A stretch of DNA of 64,000 bases from Brevibacterium sp. S111 (lineage in GTDB: Bacteria > Actinomycetota > Actinomycetes > Actinomycetales > Brevibacteriaceae). The position numbers were made by a program, and so were the translations under genes. Shown here piece by piece: positions 34,682 to 43,738 of this stretch. Within the stretch, counting starts at the first letter, position 1. Each line of letters opens with the position of its first letter. The stretch spans positions 62,001-126,000 of the forward strand of contig NZ_RHFH01000008.1 of assembly GCF_004745075.1 (NCBI RefSeq), given 5' to 3'. A model generated the notes under the pieces. The model worked only from the letters and a program-made list of their open reading frames with translations, was not told where the DNA came from and made no database searches.

Positions 34682-36544
34682 ATGAGTATGCCTTCCGCGC
34701 ACCGTGTGATGTACTCCTCGGTCAAGAACCAGAAGACGCCGCAGACGACCATCCAGCCGGGCATCTACCGGAGGATCGCCGCGTACGCGACCCGGCACAA
34801 GCGCAAGCTCATCGTCTTCCTCGTCCTCTCCGTCCTCACAGCGGGAATCGGCGTGCTCAACCCGGTGCTCGCCGGTGACGTCGTCAACGCCATCACCGGC
34901 GGCGGGCCCGTATCGACAGTGGTGTGGCTGGCTGTGGCCATCGGCGGTCTGGCCATCGCCGACGCCGCGATCTCGATCACGAACAGGTATCTGTCCTCCC
35001 GCATCGGTGAGGGTCTCATCTTCGATCTGCGCACGGCCGTGTACGACCATGTGCAGTCGATGCCGATCGCCTTCTTCAACCGCACCCGTACCGGCGCCCT
35101 GGTCTCCCGGCTCAACACCGATGTCATCGGCGCGCAGCGGGCGTTTTCGAACACTTTGTCGGGAATCGTGTCGAACTTCGTGTCCCTAGCGCTGACCGTG
35201 GGTGTGATGGTCACGATCTCCTGGCAGGTGACGGTGATGTCGATCCTCCTGCTGCCCCTGTTCATCATCCCCACCCGTATGCTCTCGGGGAAGCTCGCCT
35301 CTCTGCAGTTCGAGGCCGCGAACAACTCCGCGGACATGTCCACGCGGATGACCGAGAGGTTCTCGGCCGCCGGTGCGACATTGATCAAGCTCTTCGGCAA
35401 TCCGCGCAAGGAGAACGAGGAGTTCGCCGACCGTGCCGGTCAGGTCCGCGACATCGGCGTCAAGGTCGCGATGCTGCAGTCGACGTTCGTGTCCTCGCTG
35501 ACGCTGGTATCGGCTCTGGCCCTCGCCCTGGTCTACGGTGTCGGAGGTGCTCAGGCCGTCCTCGGCAACCTCAATGCCGGGCAGGTCGTGACCCTGGCAC
35601 TGCTGCTCACCCGGCTCTATACTCCACTGACCATGCTCGCGAACGCACGCCTGGACATCCAAAGTGCCGTCGTGTCGTTCCAGCGCGTGTTCGAGATCCT
35701 CGACCTCGTGCCCTACTTCAAGGAACCCGAGAAGCCGCGTGCGCTGCCGGCCGGCGGGTTGGACGTGTCCTTCGATCACGTCGACTTCGCGTATCCCAGC
35801 GCTTCTCAGGTCAGCCTGGCCAGCCTCGAAGACGTCTCCGTGCTCGATTCCCGCGGCGGCGACGAAGTCATCCACGACCTGAGCTTCACGATCCCCGCAG
35901 GACATACCGTCGCTCTCGTCGGTTCTTCGGGTGCCGGCAAGTCGACGATCGCCTCGTTGTTGCCGCGCCTGTATGACACCACCGGCGGGTCTGTCCGGAT
36001 CGGCGGGGTGGATGTCCGCGACCTGTCATTCTCCGATCTGCGCGACGCCGTCGGCGTGGTCACTCAGGACGGTCATGTCTTCCACGAGTCCATCCGGGCG
36101 AACCTCGCGCTCGTCAACCCCGACGCGACCGAGGAGCAGATGCTCGAGGCGATCGACCGGGCGCAGCTGTCAACCGTCATCAATGCGTTGCCCGACGGCT
36201 TGGACACGGTCGTCGGCGAGCGCGGGTACCGTCTGTCCGGCGGTGAGCGTCAGCGACTGACGATCGCCCGGATGCTGCTCGCATCCCCGGAGATCGTCGT
36301 CCTCGACGAAGCCACCTCGGCGCTGGACTCGACGAACGAGGCGGCGATTCAGCGGGCGCTGGCTCAGGCGATGCACGGTCGCACGGCGCTGGTCATCGCG
36401 CACCGGCTGTCGACGATCCGGCAGGCCGATACGATCCTCGTCGTCGAGGCCGGGCGCATCGTCGAATCCGGTTCGCACGCGGAACTCGTCGGCCGCGGCG
36501 GCCGCTACGCCGAGCTCTACGCCACCCAGTTCGCGTCGAGCTGA
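34682..36544 (+). CDS. ABC exporter, fused membrane and ATPase domains (multidrug/lipid type)
   Basis: A 620 aa half-transporter that would work as a homodimer. Six hydrophobic helices in residues 35-310 form an ABC exporter membrane domain (FNRTRTGALVSRLNTDVIGA is the coupling helix region). The ATPase domain has Walker A GSSGAGKST, the Q-loop VTQDGHVFHESI, the signature LSGGERQRLTIARML, Walker B IVVLDEATSALD and switch His AHRLSTI. The ATG at 34682 follows AAAGGG. No partner half is next to it. It could carry drugs, lipids or peptides; sequence alone does not decide. Confidence 0.93.
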   Translation: MSMPSAHRVMYSSVKNQKTPQTTIQPGIYRRIAAYATRHKRKLIVFLVLSVLTAGIGVLNPVLAGDVVNAITGGGPVSTVVWLAVAIGGLAIADAAISITNRYLSSRIGEGLIFDLRTAVYDHVQSMPIAFFNRTRTGALVSRLNTDVIGAQRAFSNTLSGIVSNFVSLALTVGVMVTISWQVTVMSILLLPLFIIPTRMLSGKLASLQFEAANNSADMSTRMTERFSAAGATLIKLFGNPRKENEEFADRAGQVRDIGVKVAMLQSTFVSSLTLVSALALALVYGVGGAQAVLGNLNAGQVVTLALLLTRLYTPLTMLANARLDIQSAVVSFQRVFEILDLVPYFKEPEKPRALPAGGLDVSFDHVDFAYPSASQVSLASLEDVSVLDSRGGDEVIHDLSFTIPAGHTVALVGSSGAGKSTIASLLPRLYDTTGGSVRIGGVDVRDLSFSDLRDAVGVVTQDGHVFHESIRANLALVNPDATEEQMLEAIDRAQLSTVINALPDGLDTVVGERGYRLSGGERQRLTIARMLLASPEIVVLDEATSALDSTNEAAIQRALAQAMHGRTALVIAHRLSTIRQADTILVVEAGRIVESGSHAELVGRGGRYAELYATQFASS

Positions 36545-36802
36545 GCGTCGACGGACCGCGCGTCGGAGCGACTCGCCATCACTCCACAGCCACACTCCAA
36601 CGCAGCCGTCGACAGCTCGCTGATGGCTGCTCGTCGATCGCTTGCTGATGGCTGTCACATGGCAGTGATCGTCTTCGTATTCTTCCTCTGCCTCGCTCCG
36701 ATCATCGACTGCTGAGATAGGAAACCGGAGGACGACGGGACAACGAACAGCCCGAAAGCTCGTGAGGTTCGTCGAGGTATTCCTCCTGGTGTCTTATGCC
36801 TC

Positions 36803-36808
36803 TACGCT
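36803..36808 (+). promoter_or_regulatory. Leaderless -10 box for the SARP regulator
   Basis: TACGCT ends six bases before the ATG at 36815; no ribosome binding site is present. Confidence 0.55.
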
Positions 36809-36814
36809 GATCGG

Positions 36815-38521
36815 ATGGAATTGCGCGTAATGGGGCGCGTGGAGATTCTCCATGATGGTGTGGCCCGAGGGGTACAGGGACGCACTCAGCGAGCCCTCCT
36901 GTCTCTGTTGGTTCTCCGGCTCCGGGCATGGACGCCGGCATCGCTCATCGTCGAAGCCCTGTGGCCGGACGGATGGTCCGAACGTGCTCACACGCGCCTC
37001 CACGTCCAAATCCACCGACTGCGTCGGCAGTTGGGAGACGGCGTTCTGCTGAGTTCGGCATACGGCTATCGCCTCGATCTCGCACAGTCCGCCGTCGATG
37101 CATGGCGCTTCGAACACAGCGCCCGATCCGCTCTTGCCGGTGACCTGCCCGATCACGATCTCGAGACCCTCCGCCATCTTGAACGCGTTGCGTCCCTATG
37201 GGAGGGCGAACCGTTTCCCGGCGTCGACCTGCCCGAGACCGCAGCCTGGCAGTCCGAGCTCAGGGACCTGTACACACAGGTGCGGGAGAAGTGCTCCGAA
37301 TTCCATCTGGAGTTCGGCGACGGTCGCACGGCGCTCAGGCTGCTCACTCTGCTGACACAAGAACAGCCGGAGAACGAGCACGCCCAGGTTCTGCGATTGT
37401 CGGCACTGCAGCAGACGGGGCGGGCCACGGAACTGCCCGAAGCATTCACGCAGGTCAACCGCGCTCTCGCGGACCTGGGGCTCGATTCGGCCCCGGACCT
37501 CATCGCCCCTCACCAGCCGCTCTCGCGTCTGCGGGAAGAGGCGATCCGCTCCGACCTCGCCATCGTCGACCCGGCCGGTGAACTCATACCCTGCAGCGAG
37601 GACGAGACCGATCCGACGATGCGCGGATCGGTGCTGCGTCGAGAACTCGCGTACATCCTTATGGCCACAGGTCGACCCCATGAGGCACTGACCGTGCTGG
37701 AGCGTTTGGAGGCCCTCCACTCGGGGCTGGGACACGAGAATCAGTGTGCGATCCTGCTCCGGGACATGGTGGCAGTCATGGCGCTGATCGGCGACCTGCG
37801 CCGGGCTCTGCGCCTCCTCGGTGAGGCGTCGAGGCTCGACGGGCGAACGACGGGAACCGATGCGATGCTGCGGATCATCCGGGCCCTGGTCCTCACCCAC
37901 ATGTCTCGACTGAATCGAGCCGAGGAGTCACTGACCGCCGCAGGCGAGCCGACCGGGCCTATGTCACGCCAAGTCATGTGGTGGCGGACCCGAAGCCAGA
38001 TCGACAGGAGGGCCGGTCGACAGCACCATGCCGTGGTCGGAGCTCTCACCGCTTTGGACATCGCCCGACGGGCCAGTGCCGAAACCGATGAGGGGCCGCT
38101 TCTGCTCGATGTCGCCTGTTCGAAACGTGATGCGGGCGATGTCGAGTGCTTCGACTGGTACCGAACCGCTCTCCTGTGCGCTCACGAGACGATGCGCATC
38201 CCCTTGGCCGCCGGTACCCATGCGTCGATGGCCAAAGCCCAGTTGATGTGGGGGCGGCCGAAGACCGCGATCGTGCACGCTCGAGCCGGACGCGAACTGG
38301 CACAGTGGTCCGGTTACTGGCTCTTCGCCGGTCGAGCCGCCGCACGCCTCGCCGAGGCGGAAGAGCAGATGGGGGATGCACCGTCCGCTCTCCGCCACCG
38401 ACGTGAGGCGCAGTCTCACTACCGCCGCATCGACTTCCCGGTACCGTTCACACACCGCACCGCGGCGAGTCCGGGTGCAGGCACCGGGATCACCTGTGAG
38501 CCAGCGGCACTGGGTGATTAG
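36815..38521 (+). CDS. SARP/AfsR-type transcriptional regulator
   Basis: A 568 aa protein. Residues 1-90 form an OmpR-like winged helix (ELRVMGRVEIL, LLSLLVLRLRAWTPASLIVE, ALWPDGWSERAHTRLHVQI, HRLRRQLG) and residues about 90-245 the bacterial transcriptional activation domain (ALYSHA-like segment, SLWEGEPFPGVD, LEFGDGRTALRLLTLLTQ). The last 300 residues contain TPR-like helical repeats without a P-loop. Such proteins activate secondary-metabolite or stress genes in actinobacteria. It converges on the FAD oxidase gene with a 32-bp overlap, so they are not one operon; the oxidase could still be a target. Confidence 0.88.
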   Translation: MELRVMGRVEILHDGVARGVQGRTQRALLSLLVLRLRAWTPASLIVEALWPDGWSERAHTRLHVQIHRLRRQLGDGVLLSSAYGYRLDLAQSAVDAWRFEHSARSALAGDLPDHDLETLRHLERVASLWEGEPFPGVDLPETAAWQSELRDLYTQVREKCSEFHLEFGDGRTALRLLTLLTQEQPENEHAQVLRLSALQQTGRATELPEAFTQVNRALADLGLDSAPDLIAPHQPLSRLREEAIRSDLAIVDPAGELIPCSEDETDPTMRGSVLRRELAYILMATGRPHEALTVLERLEALHSGLGHENQCAILLRDMVAVMALIGDLRRALRLLGEASRLDGRTTGTDAMLRIIRALVLTHMSRLNRAEESLTAAGEPTGPMSRQVMWWRTRSQIDRRAGRQHHAVVGALTALDIARRASAETDEGPLLLDVACSKRDAGDVECFDWYRTALLCAHETMRIPLAAGTHASMAKAQLMWGRPKTAIVHARAGRELAQWSGYWLFAGRAAARLAEAEEQMGDAPSALRHRREAQSHYRRIDFPVPFTHRTAASPGAGTGITCEPAALGD

Positions 38522-39917
38522 CTGCGAACAGATTCTCAGGATCGTAGGCGCTCTTCACCCTCGTCAGCGTCAGCCATTCGCGTTCACCGTAATTGTCACC
38601 GACGTCGACCGGTTCTTCGGCGAAGTTGAGGTACCGACGCCCCGTGCTCCATGGCGACATCGTTCGAACCAGATGGGAAGCGTCCGAATGTCCGCGCGCT
38701 TCGTTCTCCGCAGTGTCGGCGATCGCCACACCGAAGAGCAGGAAACTCCCGTCCAATCGGCTGAGCACACCGCCGTCGGGATTTCGCCGTGATAGGGCTC
38801 CCCCGAGCTGACGCAGCTCCGCCGACAGCAGAGCGTGCTCGGTTCCGGGTCCGACTTCGGCAAGGAATGCGTCTACCGCCTCATCCGTCAGGCGCCCCAG
38901 CAGGGCTGTGTCGCCGGTGACCGGGGTCGGCCCCAAAGGATCCATATGGAGGCGGGCGATCGCGCTGGGCGGCACCTGGTCGAAGGTGTCGACCCGCGGG
39001 GACAGTGCCCTGAGCGGAGCGAGAATGCTGTCGGCCTGGTCTTCTCTTCCCAGGACGGCGCCGTCCATGCAGACGACAGGGCGACCTCCCACCGATTCCG
39101 GGATGTCCGGGGCCTCCGGGAGATTGAGGATGCGCATCGAGGTGGTGATCTCATCGGGGGCGCCATGTGCCCATTTCGCCCAGGAACGTACGACCCGGTC
39201 AGCATCGTCGATGTCCCAGACCATCATTCCTGCGTGCACGGTCTCCAGCGGATACAGCGAGAATTCGAAGGAGGTGACGATGCCGAAGCTGCCGCCTCCC
39301 CCGCGCAGAGCCCAGAACAGGCTCGGATGCTGACGATGGTCCGCACGGATCAGGGAGCCGTCGGCCAGGACGATCTCCACGGCGGTGAGACTGCTGGTGG
39401 CCATTCCGAGTCTGCGCCCGTACAGGAAAATCCCGCCGCCGAGCAGGTATCCGCCGACTCCGACATCTGGTGACGAGCCATGCAGGCAAGCCAGACCGTG
39501 GCGACCAGCGGCGTCGATGACGTCGCCCCACAGCGCTCCGCCCTGCACCTTCGCCATCGCTGTCGACGGATCGACCTCGACCGCGGTCATGGCGGAGAGC
39601 TTGACCAGGACGGTCGATGCGAGGTCGTGTTGGACCAACGGGCCTGCGTTGTGACCCGTGCTCACCGGGGCGACCTTCAGTCCGAGCTGTCGTGACGCGG
39701 TGACGACAGCGGACACCTCGGCGGCGGTGGTCGGTTCCGCGATCGCTGCAGGCAGCAGATCGACGGCGGTGTTCCACAGCGTTCTGGCACTGTCGTACCC
39801 GGCATCGCCGGGAAGATAGATCGTCACCGGCTCGACCATCGCGGCCAGTTCGGCGGCTGAATCGGTCGTATCCTCACGTGCGACATCGGTGAGGACCGGC
39901 TGGGATTGCAGAGTCAT
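38490..39917 (-). CDS. FAD-linked oxidase with C-terminal BBE domain (berberine-bridge enzyme type)
   Basis: A 475 aa flavoenzyme with start ATG 39917, after GGAGA. FAD-binding domain: PTTAAEVSAVVTASRQLGLK, VSTGHNAGPL with the His that commonly carries covalent FAD, and GSSPDVGVGGYLLGGGIFL. The usual second attachment Cys before the GVGGY motif is not present, so attachment by His alone is likely. The BBE domain ends the protein (RRYLNFAEEP, YDPENLFAANHP). Substrates of this class include sugars and secondary metabolites; none is suggested here. No signal peptide is seen. Convergent overlap with the SARP gene may produce antisense effects. Confidence 0.9.
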   Translation of the reverse strand: MTLQSQPVLTDVAREDTTDSAAELAAMVEPVTIYLPGDAGYDSARTLWNTAVDLLPAAIAEPTTAAEVSAVVTASRQLGLKVAPVSTGHNAGPLVQHDLASTVLVKLSAMTAVEVDPSTAMAKVQGGALWGDVIDAAGRHGLACLHGSSPDVGVGGYLLGGGIFLYGRRLGMATSSLTAVEIVLADGSLIRADHRQHPSLFWALRGGGGSFGIVTSFEFSLYPLETVHAGMMVWDIDDADRVVRSWAKWAHGAPDEITTSMRILNLPEAPDIPESVGGRPVVCMDGAVLGREDQADSILAPLRALSPRVDTFDQVPPSAIARLHMDPLGPTPVTGDTALLGRLTDEAVDAFLAEVGPGTEHALLSAELRQLGGALSRRNPDGGVLSRLDGSFLLFGVAIADTAENEARGHSDASHLVRTMSPWSTGRRYLNFAEEPVDVGDNYGEREWLTLTRVKSAYDPENLFAANHPVPLAHR

Positions 39918-40080
39918 AGATCTCCGATCGTTGGAAGATGTGAGGTTCTGTACCGACGGCGGTCGACTCTGATCCGTCGTCGGATGGCTCGATCCTCCCA
40001 AGCGGCGCTTACATCTCGCTTACGTCGGCGAGCGGAGCCTTTCGTCGTGCTGCCCGCTGCCGGAAGCCCTCTTCGGAGGT

Positions 40081-40200
40081 CGCGAACGGCCCCACCCTCA
40101 GTTCTAGTCACGCGACCAGCCCACCCTTCTGCTCAAGTCACGCGAACAGCCCCACCCTCAGCTCTAGTCACGCCAACAGCCCAACCTTCTACTCAAGTCA
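40081..40200 (+). repeat. Intergenic 60-bp tandem duplication built of 30-bp sub-units
   Basis: 40081-40140 and 40141-40200 are near copies (about seven differences). Each splits into two 30-bp halves of the form CAGCCCCACC...CTCTAGTCACGCGAA. The shared end TCAAGTCACGCGAA runs directly into the hairpin at 40193-40258. The remainder of the 434-bp gap 39918-40351 has no gene that I can recognise. Confidence 0.8.
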
Positions 40201-40258
40201 CGCGAATCTCGAAAAGGTCGTCACTGGCGGCGACTTTTTCGAGATTCGCGTGACCTGA
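40193..40258 (-). repeat. Long imperfect hairpin A, downstream of the AbiEi/DUF559-like gene
   Basis: Arms of 28 nt (40193-40220 and 40231-40258, 26 pairs) enclose the loop TCACTGGCGG. It is closely related to hairpin B at 41415-41482 in inner stem (CTCGAAAA, GTCG) and loop. It may act as a terminator for the gene ending at 40352. Confidence 0.8.
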
Positions 40259-40351
40259 GCGGCACCACCTGCGGCACAGCCGGCCGAGAGGCAGGACTCT
40301 CGTGCGGTCAGTGTGCCGTCTGCTCGCAAGATCGGCCGCAGTATTCGCGCG

Positions 40352-41332
40352 TTAGGCTGTCTGCGCGCTGCGCCGATTGACGCTGTCTTTGATGCGCAGG
40401 AAGAGGTCGCCTTTGAAAAGGTCTTTCCAAGTGATTCTGAAGACCTGAAAGCCAAGATTGCGAAGCGAATACTCCCTGCGACGCTCATGCTCGAAGGCCT
40501 GCTTCGGGTCGGCACCGTCGAGGTAGTACTTTCCTGCTCCATCGAATTCTGCGATGACGTGAGCCTTTGGATTGGCGAAGTCTGTCCGCGCAACGAATTC
40601 ACCGTTCTCATCGAGAATGACCACTTGCGGTTCGAAGCCTGGCACTGAGTATTCGACGAACCGGACCGCCGTGATCGATTCGGCCACCGACTCCCGCCGG
40701 GCGTCGACGTTCGCGGCTACGGCATCGATGCGTCCTTGTCGGGTTCTCACAGGGTGACGAGCGCAGTAGTCTGCGAACTCTCGAGCTGAGATGAGCTTTC
40801 GACGGATCGCCTCGTCCACCACAGCGACAGAGAACGCCAGTGGGCAATCACGGGACACGTCCAGCAGGGTCTGAGGCAATGAAGTGACCCGGCAGCCCCT
40901 GACGATCTCAGTCTTCGCCTCCAGCGGCCTCTTCCAGACGCGAACGAAGGAACGCTGGACCCCGAACTCCGGGTGGGAGAATTCCACACGGGTGGGTGCA
41001 CTGTCCTCGAAGTACGGGATCGACAGGCCGTGGACGATCAGGGCGCTCTGGTGAGAGAAGACCGCTCCGGCAGGAACATCATCGACATACGACCGCACGA
41101 GGATGCGCAGATCCTCATTCCGCTTGAGGGCCCCTGCCGACTCCTGCGGCAGGCTGATACCCGATGCAGTCCCAACACTCGCAATGAATCGGTGCGCCGG
41201 ATCGTCGCAGACCGCCGTCACCACATACACGCCGCGGCGGACTCTCCTCACACAGCAGCGCTCAGCCAGCCGCAGTTGGTAGGAATTGAGCCCAGCGGCG
41301 CTGAGTTCTGCAGAAGTCAGGCAGGCGAACAT
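40352..41332 (-). CDS. AbiEi-like helix-turn-helix protein with C-terminal DUF559-type nuclease-like domain
   Basis: From ATG 41332 the product is 326 aa; upstream in-frame TTG at 41419 would overlap hairpin B and is less likely. The N-terminus (CLTSAELSAAGLNSYQLRLA, then VRRVRRGVYVV) resembles the winged-helix antitoxin domain of AbiEi. The middle (AVFSHQSALIVHGLSIP, VTSLPQTLLDVSRDCPLAFS) is the usual continuation. The C-terminus (VIAEFDGAGKYYLDG, EHERRREYSLRNLGFQVFRI) has the Asp, Glu-Arg-Arg and late hydrophobic strand of the DUF559/Vsr-like PD-(D/E)XK fold. These genes are common in actinobacteria with no proven function; a toxin partner (AbiEii) is not nearby. It is bracketed by two related hairpins. 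Confidence 0.75.
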   Translation of the reverse strand: MFACLTSAELSAAGLNSYQLRLAERCCVRRVRRGVYVVTAVCDDPAHRFIASVGTASGISLPQESAGALKRNEDLRILVRSYVDDVPAGAVFSHQSALIVHGLSIPYFEDSAPTRVEFSHPEFGVQRSFVRVWKRPLEAKTEIVRGCRVTSLPQTLLDVSRDCPLAFSVAVVDEAIRRKLISAREFADYCARHPVRTRQGRIDAVAANVDARRESVAESITAVRFVEYSVPGFEPQVVILDENGEFVARTDFANPKAHVIAEFDGAGKYYLDGADPKQAFEHERRREYSLRNLGFQVFRITWKDLFKGDLFLRIKDSVNRRSAQTA

Positions 41333-41414
41333 GCACCCAGCATTCCGGAGCTGAGTGACCCACCACAAGGTTGGTTCCAGGGCCTGTGGATAACCGCCCA
41401 CTCGAATCCACAGG

Positions 41415-41482
41415 CTCAAGTAGCACGAAACTCGAAAAAGTCGTCACTGGCGACGACTTTTTCGAGCTCCGCGCTACTTGAG
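41415..41482 (-). repeat. Long imperfect hairpin B, between glmM and the AbiEi/DUF559-like gene
   Basis: Arms of 29 nt (41415-41443 and 41454-41482, about 26 pairs) enclose the loop TCACTGGCGA. The inner stem CTCGAAAAAGTCG and loop are almost the same as hairpin A. Confidence 0.8.
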
Positions 41483-41520
41483 CGATGTTGAGCACGACGG
41501 AAGGCTGCAAAGTCCGGTTG

Positions 41521-41573
41521 GCGGCAACCGATCGCCCCTTGACAGGGCGGCAACCGAGCGACCCCTTGACCGG
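41521..41573 (+). repeat. Two copies of a 26-27 bp repeat downstream of glmM
   Basis: GCGGCAACCGATCGCCCCTT followed by GACAGG is repeated with small changes directly afterwards. It lies between glmM and hairpin B and has no obvious function. Confidence 0.6.
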
Positions 41574-41594
41574 GCGGCGGAGCGGCAGCACGGG

Positions 41595-42947
41595 TCAGAG
41601 CGCCAGATGCTCCTTGACGGTGGCAGCGAGACGTTCGGCCTGTTCGGTGGCGGTGTCCTCGGTGGCGGCTTCGACCATGACGCGAATGAGTGGCTCGGTT
41701 CCCGAAGCACGCAGCAGCACGCGGCCGGTGTCGGCCAGTTCGGCCTCGACAGCGGCCACCTCGGCGGCGACCTGCGGATGGTCGAACCCGTGTTTGTCCA
41801 CGCCCTTGACGTTGACGAGAGCCTGCGGCAGCTGCGGGATCTCCGCGGCCAGGTCGGCCAGAGTGCGTTTGGCGTCCGCCATGCGCTTCATCAGGTGCAG
41901 CGCCGTCTGCACTCCGTCGCCGGTCGTACCGTGATCGAGCATAAGCACATGCCCGGACTGCTCTCCGCCGAGAGAGTAGCCGTCGGCGAGCATCCGCTCG
42001 AGCACATAACGGTCACCGACGGAGGTCTGCACGGTGGCGATGCCGTACTTGTCCATTGCCTGCTTCAGCCCGAGGTTCGACATGACGGTCGTGACCAACG
42101 TATTTCCGCGCAGCTCACCGAGCTCCTTGAGCCCGATCGCGAGGATGCCCATGACCTGGTCGCCGTTGACGACGCGCCCCAGGGAGTCCACGGCCAGGCA
42201 GCGGTCGGCGTCGCCGTCGAAGGCCACACCGAGGTCGGACTGGGTTTCGACGACGAGTCGCTGCAGCGGTTCGAGGTGCGTGGAGCCGACCCCGTCGTTG
42301 ATGTTGAAGCCGTCGGGTTCGGCGGCGGAGACGATGACTTCGGCGCCGGCCTGGCGCAGTGCGGCGGGTCCGACGATGGAGGCGGCACCGTGGGCGCAGT
42401 CGACGACGACCTTGAGTCCCGACAGCGGACGCACGTTCCCGGCGTCGACGCAGCGCACGAGGTGCTCGGTGTATTCGTCCGCGGCGGCCGGGTAGCGGGA
42501 GATGCGACCGACAGCGGCACCGGTCGGGCGATCCCACTCCTCGTCGAAGATCGCGAGGATCTCGTCCTCGACCGCGTCGTCGAGCTTGGTTCCGCCGGCG
42601 GCGAAGAACTTGATCCCGTTGTCGGGCATGGGGTTATGGGAGGCGGAGATGACGACGCCGAAAGCCGCACCTGTGTCCTTGACGACCTGGGCGATGCCGG
42701 GCGTCGGCAACATGCCCGCATCGAGAACGTCGACCCCGGTCGAGGCGATGCCTGCGCTCAGTGCCGCGGAGAGGAATTCGCCGGACACGCGCGTGTCTCG
42801 CCCGACCACAGCGAAGGGGCGCTTCTCACCCGTCCAGCCGCGGCTGAGCACGCGTGATCCTGCGACCGAGAGCTGCAGCGCGAGTTTGGCCGAGATGTCA
42901 CGGTTGGCCAGTCCGCGCACTCCATCGGTGCCGAAGAGTCGAGACAT
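41595..42947 (-). CDS. glmM: Phosphoglucosamine mutase
   Basis: Converts glucosamine 6-phosphate, the product of GlmS in this window, to glucosamine 1-phosphate for UDP-GlcNAc and peptidoglycan. The 450 aa sequence has LFGTDGVRGLAN, the catalytic phosphoserine motif GVVISASHNPMPDNGIKFF, the metal-binding FDGDADRCLAVD, and GGEQSGHVLMLD. AAAGGA lies before ATG 42947. It is downstream of rplM-rpsI on the same strand, separated by a strong hairpin, which is the usual actinobacterial order. Confidence 0.97.
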   Translation of the reverse strand: MSRLFGTDGVRGLANRDISAKLALQLSVAGSRVLSRGWTGEKRPFAVVGRDTRVSGEFLSAALSAGIASTGVDVLDAGMLPTPGIAQVVKDTGAAFGVVISASHNPMPDNGIKFFAAGGTKLDDAVEDEILAIFDEEWDRPTGAAVGRISRYPAAADEYTEHLVRCVDAGNVRPLSGLKVVVDCAHGAASIVGPAALRQAGAEVIVSAAEPDGFNINDGVGSTHLEPLQRLVVETQSDLGVAFDGDADRCLAVDSLGRVVNGDQVMGILAIGLKELGELRGNTLVTTVMSNLGLKQAMDKYGIATVQTSVGDRYVLERMLADGYSLGGEQSGHVLMLDHGTTGDGVQTALHLMKRMADAKRTLADLAAEIPQLPQALVNVKGVDKHGFDHPQVAAEVAAVEAELADTGRVLLRASGTEPLIRVMVEAATEDTATEQAERLAATVKEHLAL

Positions 42948-43085
42948 GTGGGGGTCCTTTCGTCAATGTCGGAGTCGATCTTAGTCGATCCCCTCGCCGA
43001 GGCGGCCGATCACGACCGGTGTCACCGCTGGGATCGAGGGGATGGGACGTGATCGCATCGAACGCAGGTTTCCGCGCCCGGATAT

Positions 43086-43124
43086 GAGAATGCGGCCCCG
43101 AACCAGGTTCGGGGCCGCATTCTC
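43086..43124 (-). terminator. Perfect 19-bp stem-loop after rpsI
   Basis: GAGAATGCGGCCCCGAACC and its exact complement surround one central base. It lies 73 bp past the rpsI stop and before glmM, so it most likely terminates rplM-rpsI. It has no T-tract on the minus strand. Confidence 0.65.
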
Positions 43125-43196
43125 ACGTTCGTCGAACTGAACTGTCGATGACTGCGACTCAGTGGCAGACCAGTCGCAGCTTCTCGAACAGGTCGA

Positions 43197-43706
43197 TCAG
43201 CGCTTCGAGAACTGAGGTGCCTTGCGGGCCTTCTTGAGTCCGGCCTTCTTGCGCTCGGGGACGCGAGCGTCGCGGCTCAGGTAACCGGCCTTCTTCAGCT
43301 CGGCGCGGTTGGACTCCGCATCGATCTGATTGAGCGAGCGAGCCACGCCCAGGCGGACGGCGCCAGCCTGGCCGGAGGGTCCACCGCCGGAGATGCGCAC
43401 GATGACGTCGAAACGACCATCGAGGTCCAGCAGGGTGAAGGGCTCGTTGACGAGCTGCTGGTGCAGCTTGTTCGGGAAGTACTCTTCGAGAGTACGTCCG
43501 TTGATCGTCCACTCACCGGTGCCCGGAACGAGGCGCACGCGAGCAATTGCCTGCTTGCGGCGGCCGACTCCGTTGCCGGGAGCGGTCAGGGACTGTCCAC
43601 GTCCACCAGCGGTGCTTTCGCCCAGGCCGGCAGATTCGGGAGTCTCGGAAGTGTATTCGGTGATCTCTTCTTCGACAGTTTCTGTCGCGTTGGTGGTATC
43701 AGCCAC
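43197..43706 (-). CDS. rpsI: 30S ribosomal protein S9
   Basis: Ribosomal protein of the small subunit, 169 aa. The conserved core starts at [20 protein letters not shown] and continues to [20 protein letters not shown], ending in the basic QFSKR tail that reaches the P-site tRNA. An acidic N-terminal extension of about 50 residues is common in actinobacterial S9. The start is GTG at 43706 (GAGGAG upstream). It follows rplM by 32 bp. Confidence 0.97.
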   Translation of the reverse strand: MADTTNATETVEEEITEYTSETPESAGLGESTAGGRGQSLTAPGNGVGRRKQAIARVRLVPGTGEWTINGRTLEEYFPNKLHQQLVNEPFTLLDLDGRFDVIVRISGGGPSGQAGAVRLGVARSLNQIDAESNRAELKKAGYLSRDARVPERKKAGLKKARKAPQFSKR

Positions 43707-43738
43707 GGTTCTCCTCGGGATGTCTAGAGCTCAGGCGC

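Noticed and set aside
40352..41419. AbiEi/AbiEii toxin-antitoxin pair
   Set aside because: Only the AbiEi-like helix-turn-helix is seen, fused to a DUF559-like domain; no nucleotidyltransferase toxin gene is adjacent.
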